From: Spirochaetia bacterium
Lineage (GTDB): Bacteria > Spirochaetota > Spirochaetia > Treponematales > Breznakiellaceae
Direction of reading: 5' to 3'
DNA length: 10,354 nt
Assembly (NCBI GenBank): GCA_025997675.1
Contig: BNUX01000095.1
Coordinates: 1-10,354, forward strand
The notes under the pieces are model-generated. The model was not told the origin of the DNA. It did no database searches and was given only the letters and a program-made list of their open reading frames with translations. Positions 1 through 6,183 of the stretch are shown in pieces (within the stretch, counting starts at the first letter, position 1; the number at the start of each line of letters is the position of its first letter). The translations under genes were made by a program, and so were the position numbers.

Positions 1-45
1 CCCCAATTACGCTTAGGTTACTAGGATATAACTCTTTCGATACAA

Positions 46-121
46 AGAAGCCCCGTCGTATAACTCATGCCTCCCCAGGCTATCGGACGTTGTTCGATAC
101 AGAGTATACGGCGGGGCTTCT
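46..121 (+). other. Structured leader element with 17-bp stem
   Basis: The arm at 46-62 (agaagccccgtcgtata) pairs with 105-121 (tatacggcggggcttct), perfectly if one G-U pair is allowed. With one bulged base the stem can continue as ctc (64-66) with gag (102-104). Inside lie two smaller hairpins: gcct/aggc (69-72 with 77-80) and tatcg/cgata (81-85 with 95-99). This gives a branched fold of 76 nt. A 9-bp direct repeat, ttcgataca, occurs at 36-44 and 93-101. The stem is followed by a modest T-rich run (cttttatatt) and ends 33 nt before the start codon of the lipoprotein gene. It could be a 5' leader or attenuator of that gene, or the terminator of a gene left of the window. The fold is visible in the sequence; the role is inference. 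Confidence 0.6.
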
Positions 122-138
122 CTTTTATATTCCATTCT

Positions 139-146
139 AAGGAGGG
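139..146 (+). promoter_or_regulatory. Strong ribosome binding site
   Basis: The run aaggaggg lies 8 nt before ATG 155 and fixes the lipoprotein start. No convincing promoter is visible between base 1 and this site, so the promoter may lie upstream of the window or before the structured leader. Confidence 0.8.
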
Positions 147-154
147 AATACAAG

Positions 155-1480
155 ATGAAAAGATATAATTTGATGACGGCGGTACTCGCCCTCATGCTGG
201 CAGGGGCCCTGGCCTTTACCGGCTGTCCCAAGACTACCGGCGATGACGACCCTGACACCTCCACCCCCACCGGCCTCGTCCCCATCGACCTCGTACCCGA
301 ACCCATCGACCTCGTACCCGCCATCACCTACACCGCCGCAGCGGACGGCGATGTGGTTGCCGCATCGACTAAAATCGACTTTGTGTTCGCCGCCGCCGTT
401 ACCGGACTCGCCGCCGCCGACATCACCATAGCCGGGGCAACCAAGGGGACCCTTACCGAGACCGACAGCACACACTGGAGCCTGGCCCTTACCGTTACCA
501 CACCGGGAGCCGCCACCGTGTCCATCAACAAGGCCGGTATCGCAAGCGGGACGAAGCCCATAACCCTGTATGGAGGCCTGACCTTTACGGCGGTTACTCC
601 AGCAACCCCCGCGTTTGGTAGTACTTCCATCAGGGGAGTAACCTATGGCGGCACAACGTTTGTCGCGGTGGGGGCCAACGGCAAAATAGGGACATCCTCC
701 GATGGCGATACCTGGGCGGCGGCTACTACAACACCCTCCGTGTTTGGTACTACTAGTAGTGATGTCATCATGGGAGTAGCCTACGGCGGCGGGACGTTTG
801 TCGCAGGGGGGACCAACCCCAAAATAGCGACATCCACCGATGGCGCAACCTGGGCGCTGGCTACTTCAGCACCCACCGCGTTTAGTGGTAGTACTGGCAT
901 CTATGAAGTAACCTACGGCGGCGGGAAGTTTGTCGCGGTGGGGCTCAACGGCAAAATAGGGACATCCCCCGATGGCGCAGCCTGGACGGCGAGTCCGCAA
1001 TCCGTGTTTAGTGCTGGCATCTATGGAGTAACCTACGGCGGCGGGAAGTTTGTCGCGGTGGGGGCCAACGGCAAAATAGGGACATCCCCCACCGGCACAG
1101 ACTGGGAGGAGGCTACATCATCCCCCGTGTTTAGTGGTAGTGATGTCATCATGGGAGTAACCTATGGCGGTGGGAAGTTTGTCGCGGTGGGGAATGGCAG
1201 TAATAAAATAGGGACATCCCCCGATGGCGTAACCTGGACGGCGCGTACGCAATCCGTGTTTACTAGTACTAATACCATCTATGGAGTAAGCTACGGCGGC
1301 GGGAAGTTTGTCGCGGTAGGGGTCGGCGGCAAAATGGTGGCATCCGCCGATGGCGAAACCTGGGAGGCGGTTACAACCACCGGGTCTAGTAATGGCTTCA
1401 TGGGAGTAACCTACGGCGGCGGGAAGTTTGTCGCGGTGGGGGACAACGGCAAAATAGCCTATTCAAACCTGCAGGAATAG
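155..1480 (+). CDS. Lipoprotein with Ig-like domain and seven-repeat propeller
   Basis: This is a 441-residue surface or periplasmic lipoprotein. A signal peptide with hydrophobic core at about 8-21 ends in FTGC with Cys24, a relaxed spirochaete-style lipobox. A short linker carries a PIDLVP tandem repeat (43-56). Residues about 56-141 look like a bacterial Ig-like domain (alternating strands, TVSINKAGI near 121-129). From 161 there are seven repeats with core GVTYGGGKFVAVG, followed by KIGTS and an Asp-box-like S-x-D-G-x-T-W. They start at 161, 207, 251, 291, 334, 377 and 417, spaced 40-46 residues. Seven such units fit a seven-bladed beta-propeller of the BNR/sialidase type. The last repeat lacks its DGxTW end, so the strand before repeat 1 may close the ring. 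No sialidase catalytic residues can be assigned, so a binding role is more likely than an enzymatic one. The ligand is unknown. Confidence 0.88.
   Translation: MKRYNLMTAVLALMLAGALAFTGCPKTTGDDDPDTSTPTGLVPIDLVPEPIDLVPAITYTAAADGDVVAASTKIDFVFAAAVTGLAAADITIAGATKGTLTETDSTHWSLALTVTTPGAATVSINKAGIASGTKPITLYGGLTFTAVTPATPAFGSTSIRGVTYGGTTFVAVGANGKIGTSSDGDTWAAATTTPSVFGTTSSDVIMGVAYGGGTFVAGGTNPKIATSTDGATWALATSAPTAFSGSTGIYEVTYGGGKFVAVGLNGKIGTSPDGAAWTASPQSVFSAGIYGVTYGGGKFVAVGANGKIGTSPTGTDWEEATSSPVFSGSDVIMGVTYGGGKFVAVGNGSNKIGTSPDGVTWTARTQSVFTSTNTIYGVSYGGGKFVAVGVGGKMVASADGETWEAVTTTGSSNGFMGVTYGGGKFVAVGDNGKIAYSNLQE
281..322 (+). repeat. 21-bp in-frame tandem repeat, two copies
   Basis: The copies at 281-301 and 302-322 differ only in their last two bases. 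They encode PIDLVPE and PIDLVPA in the linker just after the lipid-anchored cysteine. This may be a recent duplication lengthening the tether. Confidence 0.85.
635..1477 (+). repeat. Seven near-identical propeller-blade repeats in DNA
   Basis: The blade cores begin at 635, 773, 905, 1025, 1154, 1283 and 1403. In the later copies the DNA around tacggcggcgggaagtttgt is almost identical, including at synonymous positions, while the connecting segments vary. This points to recent duplication or gene conversion. Recombination between copies could change blade number. Confidence 0.8.
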
Positions 1481-1502
1481 GGAGGAATGATAGCCTAGCC
1501 GG

Positions 1503-1538
1503 AGCCGGAACGGGACCAGCGCCCGTTCCGGCTTTTTT
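1503..1538 (+). terminator. Rho-independent terminator
   Basis: A perfect 12-bp stem pairs agccggaacggg (1503-1514) with cccgttccggct (1522-1533) around a 7-nt loop, followed by six T residues (1533-1538). It lies 22 nt after the lipoprotein stop codon and ends that transcript. Confidence 0.93.
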
Positions 1539-1568
1539 GTGCGGGGGAGTGTTCGGGAGGCCGGGGTA

Positions 1569-1597
1569 TGCACACCTGGTGAAAAGTAGGGTATACT
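1569..1597 (+). promoter_or_regulatory. Probable sigma-70-type promoter
   Basis: A TATACT -10 box at 1592-1597 lies 17 nt after a -35-like TGCACA (1569-1574, 4 of 6 matches to TTGACA). It sits between the terminator of the previous gene and the Shine-Dalgarno ggagg (1614-1618) of the coiled-coil gene, which implies a leader of about 24 nt. Confidence 0.45.
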
Positions 1598-1627
1598 GTA
1601 TAAAGAGCGTAATGGAGGCGCATTAAG

Positions 1628-1981
1628 ATGGAAAGCCTTGGTATTATATGTGGTGTCATCCTGGGCCTCTTCGGCTCTGTTTTCTCGGTTGTCCAGTTCT
1701 TTTACCAGCGGCGACTGGCCATAAAGGACAGGGAGCAGGCCGAGAAGGATAGGGAGCAGGCCGCAAAGGACAGGGAGCAGGCCGCAAAGGATAGGGAGCA
1801 GGCCGCAAAGGAAGCTGCAAAGGAAGCCGCAAGGCAGGAACTGAGAGACCGTTTGACGTTTCTTATGCAGGTGATTATTGATAAAGACATACCCCGTGAA
1901 TCCCGCCAGCCCTTTTTTGACGAGTATGTAACCAAGGGCGGCAATGGGACGGTTATCAAGTTCTGGCTGGAAAACAAGTAA
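1628..1981 (+). CDS. Small membrane-anchored coiled-coil protein
   Basis: This 117-residue protein is of no family I can name. Residues about 4-25 form one hydrophobic membrane segment (GIICGVILGLFGSVFS), followed by basic residues RR. Residues 33-60 are four exact or nearly exact heptads of the type KDREQAA, extended by KEAAKEAARQEL to about 72. This is a highly charged helix that should form a coiled coil projecting into the cytoplasm, by the positive-inside rule. The C-terminal 45 residues (TFLMQVIIDKDIPR, then FFDEYVTKGGNGTVIKF) look like a small folded domain. The start is fixed by ggagg 9 nt upstream. The gene has its own predicted promoter and is followed by the palindromic repeat array. 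Oligomerisation through the coiled coil is inferred; the biochemical role is unknown. Confidence 0.75.
   Translation: MESLGIICGVILGLFGSVFSVVQFFYQRRLAIKDREQAEKDREQAAKDREQAAKDREQAAKEAAKEAARQELRDRLTFLMQVIIDKDIPRESRQPFFDEYVTKGGNGTVIKFWLENK
1724..1807 (+). repeat. Four 21-bp heptad-coding tandem repeats
   Basis: The units begin at 1724, 1745, 1766 and 1787 and read aaggaYagggagcaggccg plus two bases. The Asp codon alternates GAC, GAT, GAC, GAT, so the last step was probably duplication of a 42-bp pair rather than single-unit slippage. Because each unit is one heptad, gain or loss of units would lengthen or shorten the coiled coil without shifting its register. Confidence 0.85.
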
Positions 1982-2004
1982 ATTGCTAAAATAATCCTTG
2001 CGCT

Positions 2005-2194
2005 TTCCCCATGCTGGGGAATCGTTCCCCATGCTGGGGAATCGTTCCCCATGCTGGGGAATCGTTCCCCATGCTGGGGAATCGTTCCCCACGCTGGGGA
2101 ATCGTTCCCCACGCTGGGGAATCGTTCCCCGCGCTGGGGAATCGTTCCCCGTGCTGGGGAATCGTTCCCCGTGCTGGGGAATCGTTCCCGGGAG
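2005..2194. repeat. Array of nine 20-bp palindromic tandem repeats
   Basis: Nine full units (2005-2184) read ttcccc-NNgct-ggggaa-tcg and are followed by a degenerate tenth (ttcccggga, loop lost). Each unit is a perfect 6-bp inverted repeat around a 5-nt loop, and ggggaa-tcg-ttcccc between units is a second inverted repeat, so every arm can pair with either neighbour. Stems are invariant. Only the first two loop bases vary, in blocks: AT in four units, then AC in two, GC in one, GT in two. It starts 24 nt after the coiled-coil gene stop and ends before the antitoxin promoter. Almost the whole 301-bp gap at 1982-2282 is this array; I see no gene in it. Candidate roles are mRNA 3' protection or termination, multi-site protein binding, or a REP/BIME-like element. 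Confidence 0.95.
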
Positions 2195-2246
2195 ACAAAA
2201 ACAAAGCAATGCGTTGACGTAGTTGTGGTAAGGGGGAGCGACGCCC

Positions 2247-2276
2247 TTGCGCCGGCATTGTAGTTCCTACTATACT
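2247..2276 (+). promoter_or_regulatory. Probable promoter of the antitoxin gene
   Basis: TATACT (2271-2276) lies 18 nt after a weak -35, TTGCGC (2247-2252, first three bases match). The box ends only 6 nt before ATG 2283, so transcription would begin at or very near the start codon. Confidence 0.45.
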
Positions 2277-2282
2277 AAAACT

Positions 2283-2501
2283 ATGAACCAAACAGTAACC
2301 ATTGAAATTGTTGATACTGCCGCATTGAGGCTCTTGCGGGATTTGGCGGCTCTGAGCCTTATCCGGTTTACGCCGGAGACCGCGTCTGAAAGCGACATAG
2401 TAACGGCTCGTCTGAATGAAGTCTACGCGCGGGAGGATTCATCCCTTGACCCCGGTTTGATGCTGGCCCAGGCCGAGGCGATTGCCGGGGAAGATTGGTA
2501 A
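2283..2501 (+). CDS. Antitoxin-like small protein, partner of a MazF remnant
   Basis: This is a 72-residue acidic protein starting MNQTVTIEIVDTAALRLL and ending AEAIAGEDW. I identify it as an antitoxin by position. Its stop TAA shares one base with the ATG of a MazF/PemK-type toxin start, the usual coupled arrangement. The middle (LRLLRDLAALSLIRF) is an amphipathic helix and the C-terminal half is negatively charged, as expected for a toxin-wrapping tail. I see no clear DNA-binding motif, although the N-terminal strand could dimerise. ATG 2283 is preferred over the in-frame TTG 2247, which would add 12 unlikely residues across the promoter. There is no Shine-Dalgarno; the TATACT box lies 6 nt upstream. 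With the toxin broken, the gene may be a relic or may neutralise a toxin encoded elsewhere. Confidence 0.65.
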   Translation: MNQTVTIEIVDTAALRLLRDLAALSLIRFTPETASESDIVTARLNEVYAREDSSLDPGLMLAQAEAIAGEDW

Positions 2502-2587
2502 TGGTTAAAGGTGAGGTATGGTGGGCAAATCTGCCCGCTGACCCTTATGGCTCGGAACCCGGCAAGCGCCGCCATGGAACTGCTTGA
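2501..2587 (+). pseudogene. Truncated MazF/PemK-family toxin
   Basis: The frame MVKGEVWWANLPADPYGSEP continues with GKRR and stops after 28 codons. It matches the N-terminus of MazF/PemK endoribonucleases, which have the pattern (K/R)GEVWW...L....GSE.GK.RP and are normally about 110 residues. The break falls right after GKRR, where the family continues with RPVLVV-type strands. No other frame before mlaE gives a MazF C-terminus: the overlapping frame 2547-2660 reads ...MELLDLMPNPTKG... to ...GDEYLNELD and I do not recognise it. The likely history is an internal deletion joining the toxin start to unrelated sequence, rather than a simple frameshift. The region 2588-2732 otherwise holds only the mlaE promoter. 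Toxin activity is not expected. Confidence 0.7.
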
Positions 2588-2693
2588 CCTTATGCCCAAC
2601 CCGACTAAGGGCTGTCTCGTCGGTGTTCACGGCGATGAATACCTCAACGAACTGGACTGAAGAAAGCGCAACACGGTATCCCCGAATTCACCC

Positions 2694-2722
2694 TGTATAA
2701 AAACATGATAGTATGGTATACT
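2694..2722 (+). promoter_or_regulatory. Probable promoter of the mla operon
   Basis: A TATACT box (2717-2722) lies 17 nt after a weak -35-like TGTATA (2694-2699, 3 of 6). It ends 10 nt before ATG 2733, so the mRNA would have a leader of only a few bases. Confidence 0.4.
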
Positions 2723-2732
2723 GTGGACCGGG

Positions 2733-3503
2733 ATGAAAATCAAAATAGCGCCTTTGGATAATGCTTTTTATACGCTGGGCTTTTTCGCCAAAACCCTTCG
2801 CGGCATCGGGGTTTTTGTGCTCCGGGGGCAGGCGTCCTATAGGATTCTTATCATGCAGATCCTCTTTACCTTTGTGGAGGCCCTGGGGATTGCCTCCATG
2901 CTGGCCCTGGGGATAGGCGCGGCGGTGTACATCATCGGTATGCAGCAGCTGGTAAGCCTGGGGCAGGAAAAGCTCATCTATACCCTGCTCATCATCATCA
3001 TTACCCGGGAATTGGGGCCCCTCCTGGCGGCCTTCATCATCATCGCCCGGTCGGCCACGGCCATTGCCACCGAGCTTGGGGGGATGGTTATTTCCCATGA
3101 GGTGGAGGCCTATATTTCCATCGGGGTTGACCCCATAGAACACCTGGCGGTACCCCGTTTCCTGGGGGTAACCGTTTCCCTGTTCCTGCTGAACATCTAC
3201 TTTTCCGTTTTCGGCCTGGCGGGCTCCTTTGTGGTGGTCCAGTTCTTCAACTCCATGCCGGCGGACTACTATTTCAGCAATGTCCTTGAGGTCCTGGCCG
3301 TCCAGGATATACTCATTTCTATCATAAAGAGCATCAGCTTTGGGATGATTATCGCGATTCTGGCGATAACCAATGGGTTTTCCGTGGAACGGGCCAGCAC
3401 GGAGGTCCCCGTGGTGGGGCTTAAGGCCGTGGGGTCCTCCTTCGCGTGGTGCATCCTGGTGGATGTGCTGCTTTCGGCCCTGTATTATACGGCGCTGAGC
3501 TAG
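2733..3503 (+). CDS. mlaE: MlaE-type ABC lipid-transport permease
   Basis: At 256 residues this is the usual length for the MlaE/YrbE permease family, the inner-membrane subunit of MCE-type ABC transporters that move phospholipid between inner and outer membranes. Hydrophobic segments lie at about 38-70, 81-107, 143-171, 188-212 and 236-254. The family signature is clear at 92-118 (RELGPLLAAFIIIARSATA, then IATELGGM), followed by SHEVEAY and the VDPIEHLAVPR segment. The C-terminal NGFSVERASTEVPVVGLKAV (214-233) corresponds to the conserved loop before the last helix. It is followed after 17 nt by mlaF. The start lacks a good Shine-Dalgarno (only gaccggg) and lies 10 nt after a -10-like box. 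The family call is firm. The substrate (phospholipid) is inferred from the family. Confidence 0.92.
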   Translation: MKIKIAPLDNAFYTLGFFAKTLRGIGVFVLRGQASYRILIMQILFTFVEALGIASMLALGIGAAVYIIGMQQLVSLGQEKLIYTLLIIIITRELGPLLAAFIIIARSATAIATELGGMVISHEVEAYISIGVDPIEHLAVPRFLGVTVSLFLLNIYFSVFGLAGSFVVVQFFNSMPADYYFSNVLEVLAVQDILISIIKSISFGMIIAILAITNGFSVERASTEVPVVGLKAVGSSFAWCILVDVLLSALYYTALS

Positions 3504-3520
3504 GAGCGGGTGGGGCGAGT

Positions 3521-4279
3521 ATGGGGGAACCAATCATCGAATTGAAGGATGTATTATTCTCGGCGCAGAACAGGGAGATTGTGCGGCATACCTCCCTGCA
3601 ATTTGAGGAGGGGAAGACGACGGCCATTGTAGGGCCCTCCGGGGAGGGAAAAAGCACGGTACTCAAGCTGGCCGCAGGGCTCCTGATCCCCACCGAGGGG
3701 ATGGTGCTTTTCCGGGGAAAGGATATGGCCGCCATGAACCGGGCGCAAAACAGCGCTTTTCGCCGGGAAGGGGCGGTTGTCTTTCAGGACTCGGCGCTAT
3801 GGGCGAATCAGGACCTGTTTCAATGCCTGGAACTTCCCCTGAAAATACACTTTCCCAAAATGAAAGCGGAAGACCGGAAAGCGCGTATCACCGAGGTGGT
3901 GAAGGAAGTGGGGTATACCAAGGATATCCATGTCCGGCCCGCCATGCTGAGTATGGGGGAGCAGAAACTTATCGCCTTTGCCCGGGCTCTGCTGTGCCGT
4001 CCGGAGCTTCTGTTCCTGGACGAATGGACCGAATCCCTGGACGATACTGCGGCGCAGCGGCTCATCAACCTGGTAAGGAAGCTGCAGGCTGAAAAGAAGA
4101 CCATCATTTTTGTAAGCCATGATCTCCGTATCATTAAAAACCTGGCGGATATCGTCATTACGATTGTAAGCGGTCAGCCGGGCCTTATTATGACTAAGGA
4201 TCAGCTTATAAAAAACGAAAACTTATCTGAAATAATTGAACGGGGTATTGCCGGGGATGCCAAAGGAGGTGCCCCTTGA
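3521..4279 (+). CDS. mlaF: MlaF-type ABC transporter ATPase
   Basis: This 252-residue nucleotide-binding subunit would power MlaE/MlaD lipid transport from the cytoplasmic face. Walker A is GPSGEGKST (38-46), the Q-loop Gln is 89 (VVFQD), Walker B is LLFLDE (163-168), the D-loop region is ESLD (171-174) and the switch His is 200 (FVSHD). The ABC signature at 143-147 is LSMGE rather than LSGGQ. E. coli MlaF also departs from the consensus there, so this need not mean loss of activity. ATG 3521 is chosen because MGEPIIELKDV is the normal ABC N-terminus; the longer frame from 3446 overlaps mlaE and adds unrelated residues. A purine-rich aggag overlaps the mlaE stop, a little far from the start. 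The 3' end overlaps mlaD by 4 nt (TTGA), implying translational coupling. Confidence 0.92.
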   Translation: MGEPIIELKDVLFSAQNREIVRHTSLQFEEGKTTAIVGPSGEGKSTVLKLAAGLLIPTEGMVLFRGKDMAAMNRAQNSAFRREGAVVFQDSALWANQDLFQCLELPLKIHFPKMKAEDRKARITEVVKEVGYTKDIHVRPAMLSMGEQKLIAFARALLCRPELLFLDEWTESLDDTAAQRLINLVRKLQAEKKTIIFVSHDLRIIKNLADIVITIVSGQPGLIMTKDQLIKNENLSEIIERGIAGDAKGGAP

Positions 4280-5340
4280 AATTCAGGATACGGTATGCCG
4301 ATAAAATTGTGGGTCTGTTCATTATTGTTGCCCTTGGAATCGTAATTGTTGCGATCTTCATGATTGGCAGCAAGCACCGGTGGTTCGCCAAGGACGGGCT
4401 CTACAGAACCTACTTTGAAACCGCCTCGGGACTGAGCACCAATATGCCGGTACAGTACAAGGGATTTCCCATTGGGAATGTGAAATCCTTTGGCCTCAAT
4501 GATGAGGATAAGGTGGAAGTTCGTTTTACTATTTATGACAGCTACCTCGACCGGGTTCGGGAAGGGTCCCTGGTAGAACTCCGCAGCAGCCCTATTGGTA
4601 TCGGCGGGAGCCAGTTGATCTTTTACCCCGGACTTGCGGATGTGCAAATGGAGGGGGATATTATCCCCAATGTCAATTCCCCCGAGGCGGATCTGCTTCG
4701 TGAAAAGGGGCTGGCTGCGGAATCGAGCAATGACGACAGTATTACTACGATTGTCAACCGGGTGACTACCCTGCTGGGGAATCTCAACGGCATGGTGACC
4801 CAGCTCCGGAATGCCTTCCGGGGCGCCGATACAACGGGGCGCCCCGATGAAACAACCCTGGGCCGTACCATGGGCGGCGTAGAGGGCGCCATCAAAGACG
4901 CTTCTTCCCTGATAAGGAACGTGGACGGGTCCCTGGAGCCCATCCTGGCGGATGTGGATGAGGTCATCGCGAAAATAAATGAAATCCTCGCCCAGGCGCA
5001 GTCGATGCTGGGCGACTTGAAGGTTGTTACGGCGGAGCTGGCCAATCCGGACAGTCTGGTACTTACCACCCTGAGCACCGACGGCGCCATATACACCAAC
5101 ATTGAAAAATCCCCCAGGGGACTTGCGGGAACACTAACGAACATAGAGGCAACCACCGCCTATTTACCGACCCAGGTAGTGCCCCAGGTAATGGAACTTA
5201 TTACCGAGGTTCGGGTGGTACTGATAAGCGTGGAGGATGTGCTTACGGGCCTGCGGAACAATCCCCTGCTGAGGAACGGGATTCCCGAAAAGGTTCAGGG
5301 CGGAACCGGGGGAACCAATCCAAGGGATGTTGCATTTTAA
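4276..5340 (+). CDS. mlaD: MlaD-type MCE-domain protein
   Basis: This 354-residue inner-membrane-anchored protein binds lipid and forms the ring or channel of MCE transporters. One membrane helix lies at about 11-30. The MCE domain spans about 43-118 (YFETASGLSTNMPVQYKGFP, IGNVKSF, then LRSSPIGIGGSQLIFYPG). The long region about 150-330 is predicted helical with no further MCE repeats, resembling MCE proteins whose helices extend the channel. It ends with NNPLLRNGIPEK, a tail motif I have seen in this family. The TTG start at 4276 is well supported: a near-perfect aaaggaggt sits 5 nt upstream and the TTG overlaps the mlaF stop. The protein is longer than E. coli MlaD (about 180 residues). The next gene follows after 15 nt. 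Confidence 0.9.
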   Translation: MKFRIRYADKIVGLFIIVALGIVIVAIFMIGSKHRWFAKDGLYRTYFETASGLSTNMPVQYKGFPIGNVKSFGLNDEDKVEVRFTIYDSYLDRVREGSLVELRSSPIGIGGSQLIFYPGLADVQMEGDIIPNVNSPEADLLREKGLAAESSNDDSITTIVNRVTTLLGNLNGMVTQLRNAFRGADTTGRPDETTLGRTMGGVEGAIKDASSLIRNVDGSLEPILADVDEVIAKINEILAQAQSMLGDLKVVTAELANPDSLVLTTLSTDGAIYTNIEKSPRGLAGTLTNIEATTAYLPTQVVPQVMELITEVRVVLISVEDVLTGLRNNPLLRNGIPEKVQGGTGGTNPRDVAF

Positions 5341-5355
5341 TGAGGAGCGAAGAAG

Positions 5356-6174
5356 GTGAAGTATAGCAGTTTCCGTACAGGCTTGTTGGTTCTTTGTACC
5401 GTAACACTGTTTTTTTCGGCGTGTTCCTCAGTGCCAAAGGGACAGCCTGAGGTACGGATCCAGCGGCGTAATGCACATACCCAGCTTGAGGCCGCCAACC
5501 GGGAGGCGGACCGGGGCAGCTACGGGCAGGCGCTGGATTTGATCACCGAAGCCCGCCGGCTTGCGTTCAGCGCCGACGACGCCTCCCTGATTGTGCTGAC
5601 CGGGCTTTCCCAGGGAAATATTTTAACCTACATGGGCCGTACCGCCGAAGCCCAGGCGTTCTTTGACGCCGCCCTGGCGGAGGCGGAACGGGCCGGCGAT
5701 ACGGAACTGGTTGCGGTGAGCCGGATCTACATAGCCCGGAGCCGGCTTCAGAGCGGCGGGAACGCAGCGGAAGTACGGGACCAGGTGCGGCGGGACCTGT
5801 CCCTGATAAAAACATCCAAGACCGCCATTGCCCTGGGCTGGACCGTTATCGGTTTAGCGGAGAAAGAGCTGGGCCATTGGGATGATGCGGAGAAGGGGAT
5901 CAAAAACGCCCTGGATATTCATGTTAAGGAAAAGTACCTGGAACTGGCGGCCTACGACTGGTACCTTATCGCCTCGGTACGTTCTGTGGCGGGGCAGTAT
6001 GCGTCCGCCCTGACAGCCCTGGAAAATGCCCTGGACTACGACCGCCGGATGGAAAACACCTATGGTCTGGGAACGGATTGGAAGGCCCTGGGGGATGTGT
6101 ATACAAAGATGGGAAATACCGCCAACGCGGAAACCGCCTACCGCCGTTCTGAGGAAATTTTCCGGTCCATATAA
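5356..6174 (+). CDS. TPR-repeat lipoprotein in the mla operon
   Basis: This 272-residue predicted lipoprotein has a signal peptide with core 9-20 and lipobox FFSAC, Cys23. The mature part is a helical solenoid. TPR-like pairs are visible at about 41-74 (ANREADRGSYGQALDLITEA), 78-112 (GNILTYMGRTAEAQAFFDAA), 157-190 (AEKELGHWDDAEKGIKNAL), 198-230 (SVRSVAGQYASALTALENAL) and 239-271 (LGDVYTKMGNTANAETAYRR). TPR arrays bind protein partners, so the likely job is as a periplasmic or outer-membrane scaffold. It starts at GTG 5356, 15 nt after mlaD, with gagga upstream, and ends in two tandem TAA stops. The position suggests a partner of the MCE ring, taking a place filled by other proteins (MlaC/MlaA, PqiC) in proteobacteria; that is inference. 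The lipoprotein and TPR calls are firm. Confidence 0.85.
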   Translation: MKYSSFRTGLLVLCTVTLFFSACSSVPKGQPEVRIQRRNAHTQLEAANREADRGSYGQALDLITEARRLAFSADDASLIVLTGLSQGNILTYMGRTAEAQAFFDAALAEAERAGDTELVAVSRIYIARSRLQSGGNAAEVRDQVRRDLSLIKTSKTAIALGWTVIGLAEKELGHWDDAEKGIKNALDIHVKEKYLELAAYDWYLIASVRSVAGQYASALTALENALDYDRRMENTYGLGTDWKALGDVYTKMGNTANAETAYRRSEEIFRSI

Positions 6175-6183
6175 TAAGCCCGG

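Noticed and set aside
46..121. tRNA gene (76-nt folded element with a gttcgatac T-loop-like string)
   Set aside because: The closing stem is 17 bp rather than 7, there is no proper T stem or anticodon arm, and no CCA end.
1481..1498. Tiny coding frame ggagga-ATG-ATA-GCC-TAG after the lipoprotein
   Set aside because: It has a good Shine-Dalgarno-like run but only three codons just before the terminator, so it is probably chance.
2005..2194. CRISPR array
   Set aside because: There are no unique spacers. The units are contiguous 20-bp palindromes with only 3 nt between hairpins, and no cas gene is nearby.
1463..2291. Long open frames on both strands across the 20-bp array (for example minus 1463-2209, plus 1998-2222)
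   Set aside because: The 20-bp unit has no stop codon in any phase on either strand, so every frame stays open. The repeated GNRSP/GESFP-type peptides are artefacts of the repeat and have no ribosome binding site.
3446..3520. Upstream extension of MlaF to 277 residues
   Set aside because: The extra 25 residues overlap the mlaE coding region in another frame and do not fit the ABC ATPase N-terminus.
2688..3533. Long minus-strand frame opposite mlaE
   Set aside because: It is the shadow of a well-supported membrane permease, and its translation is low-complexity and rich in His, Gly and Gln.
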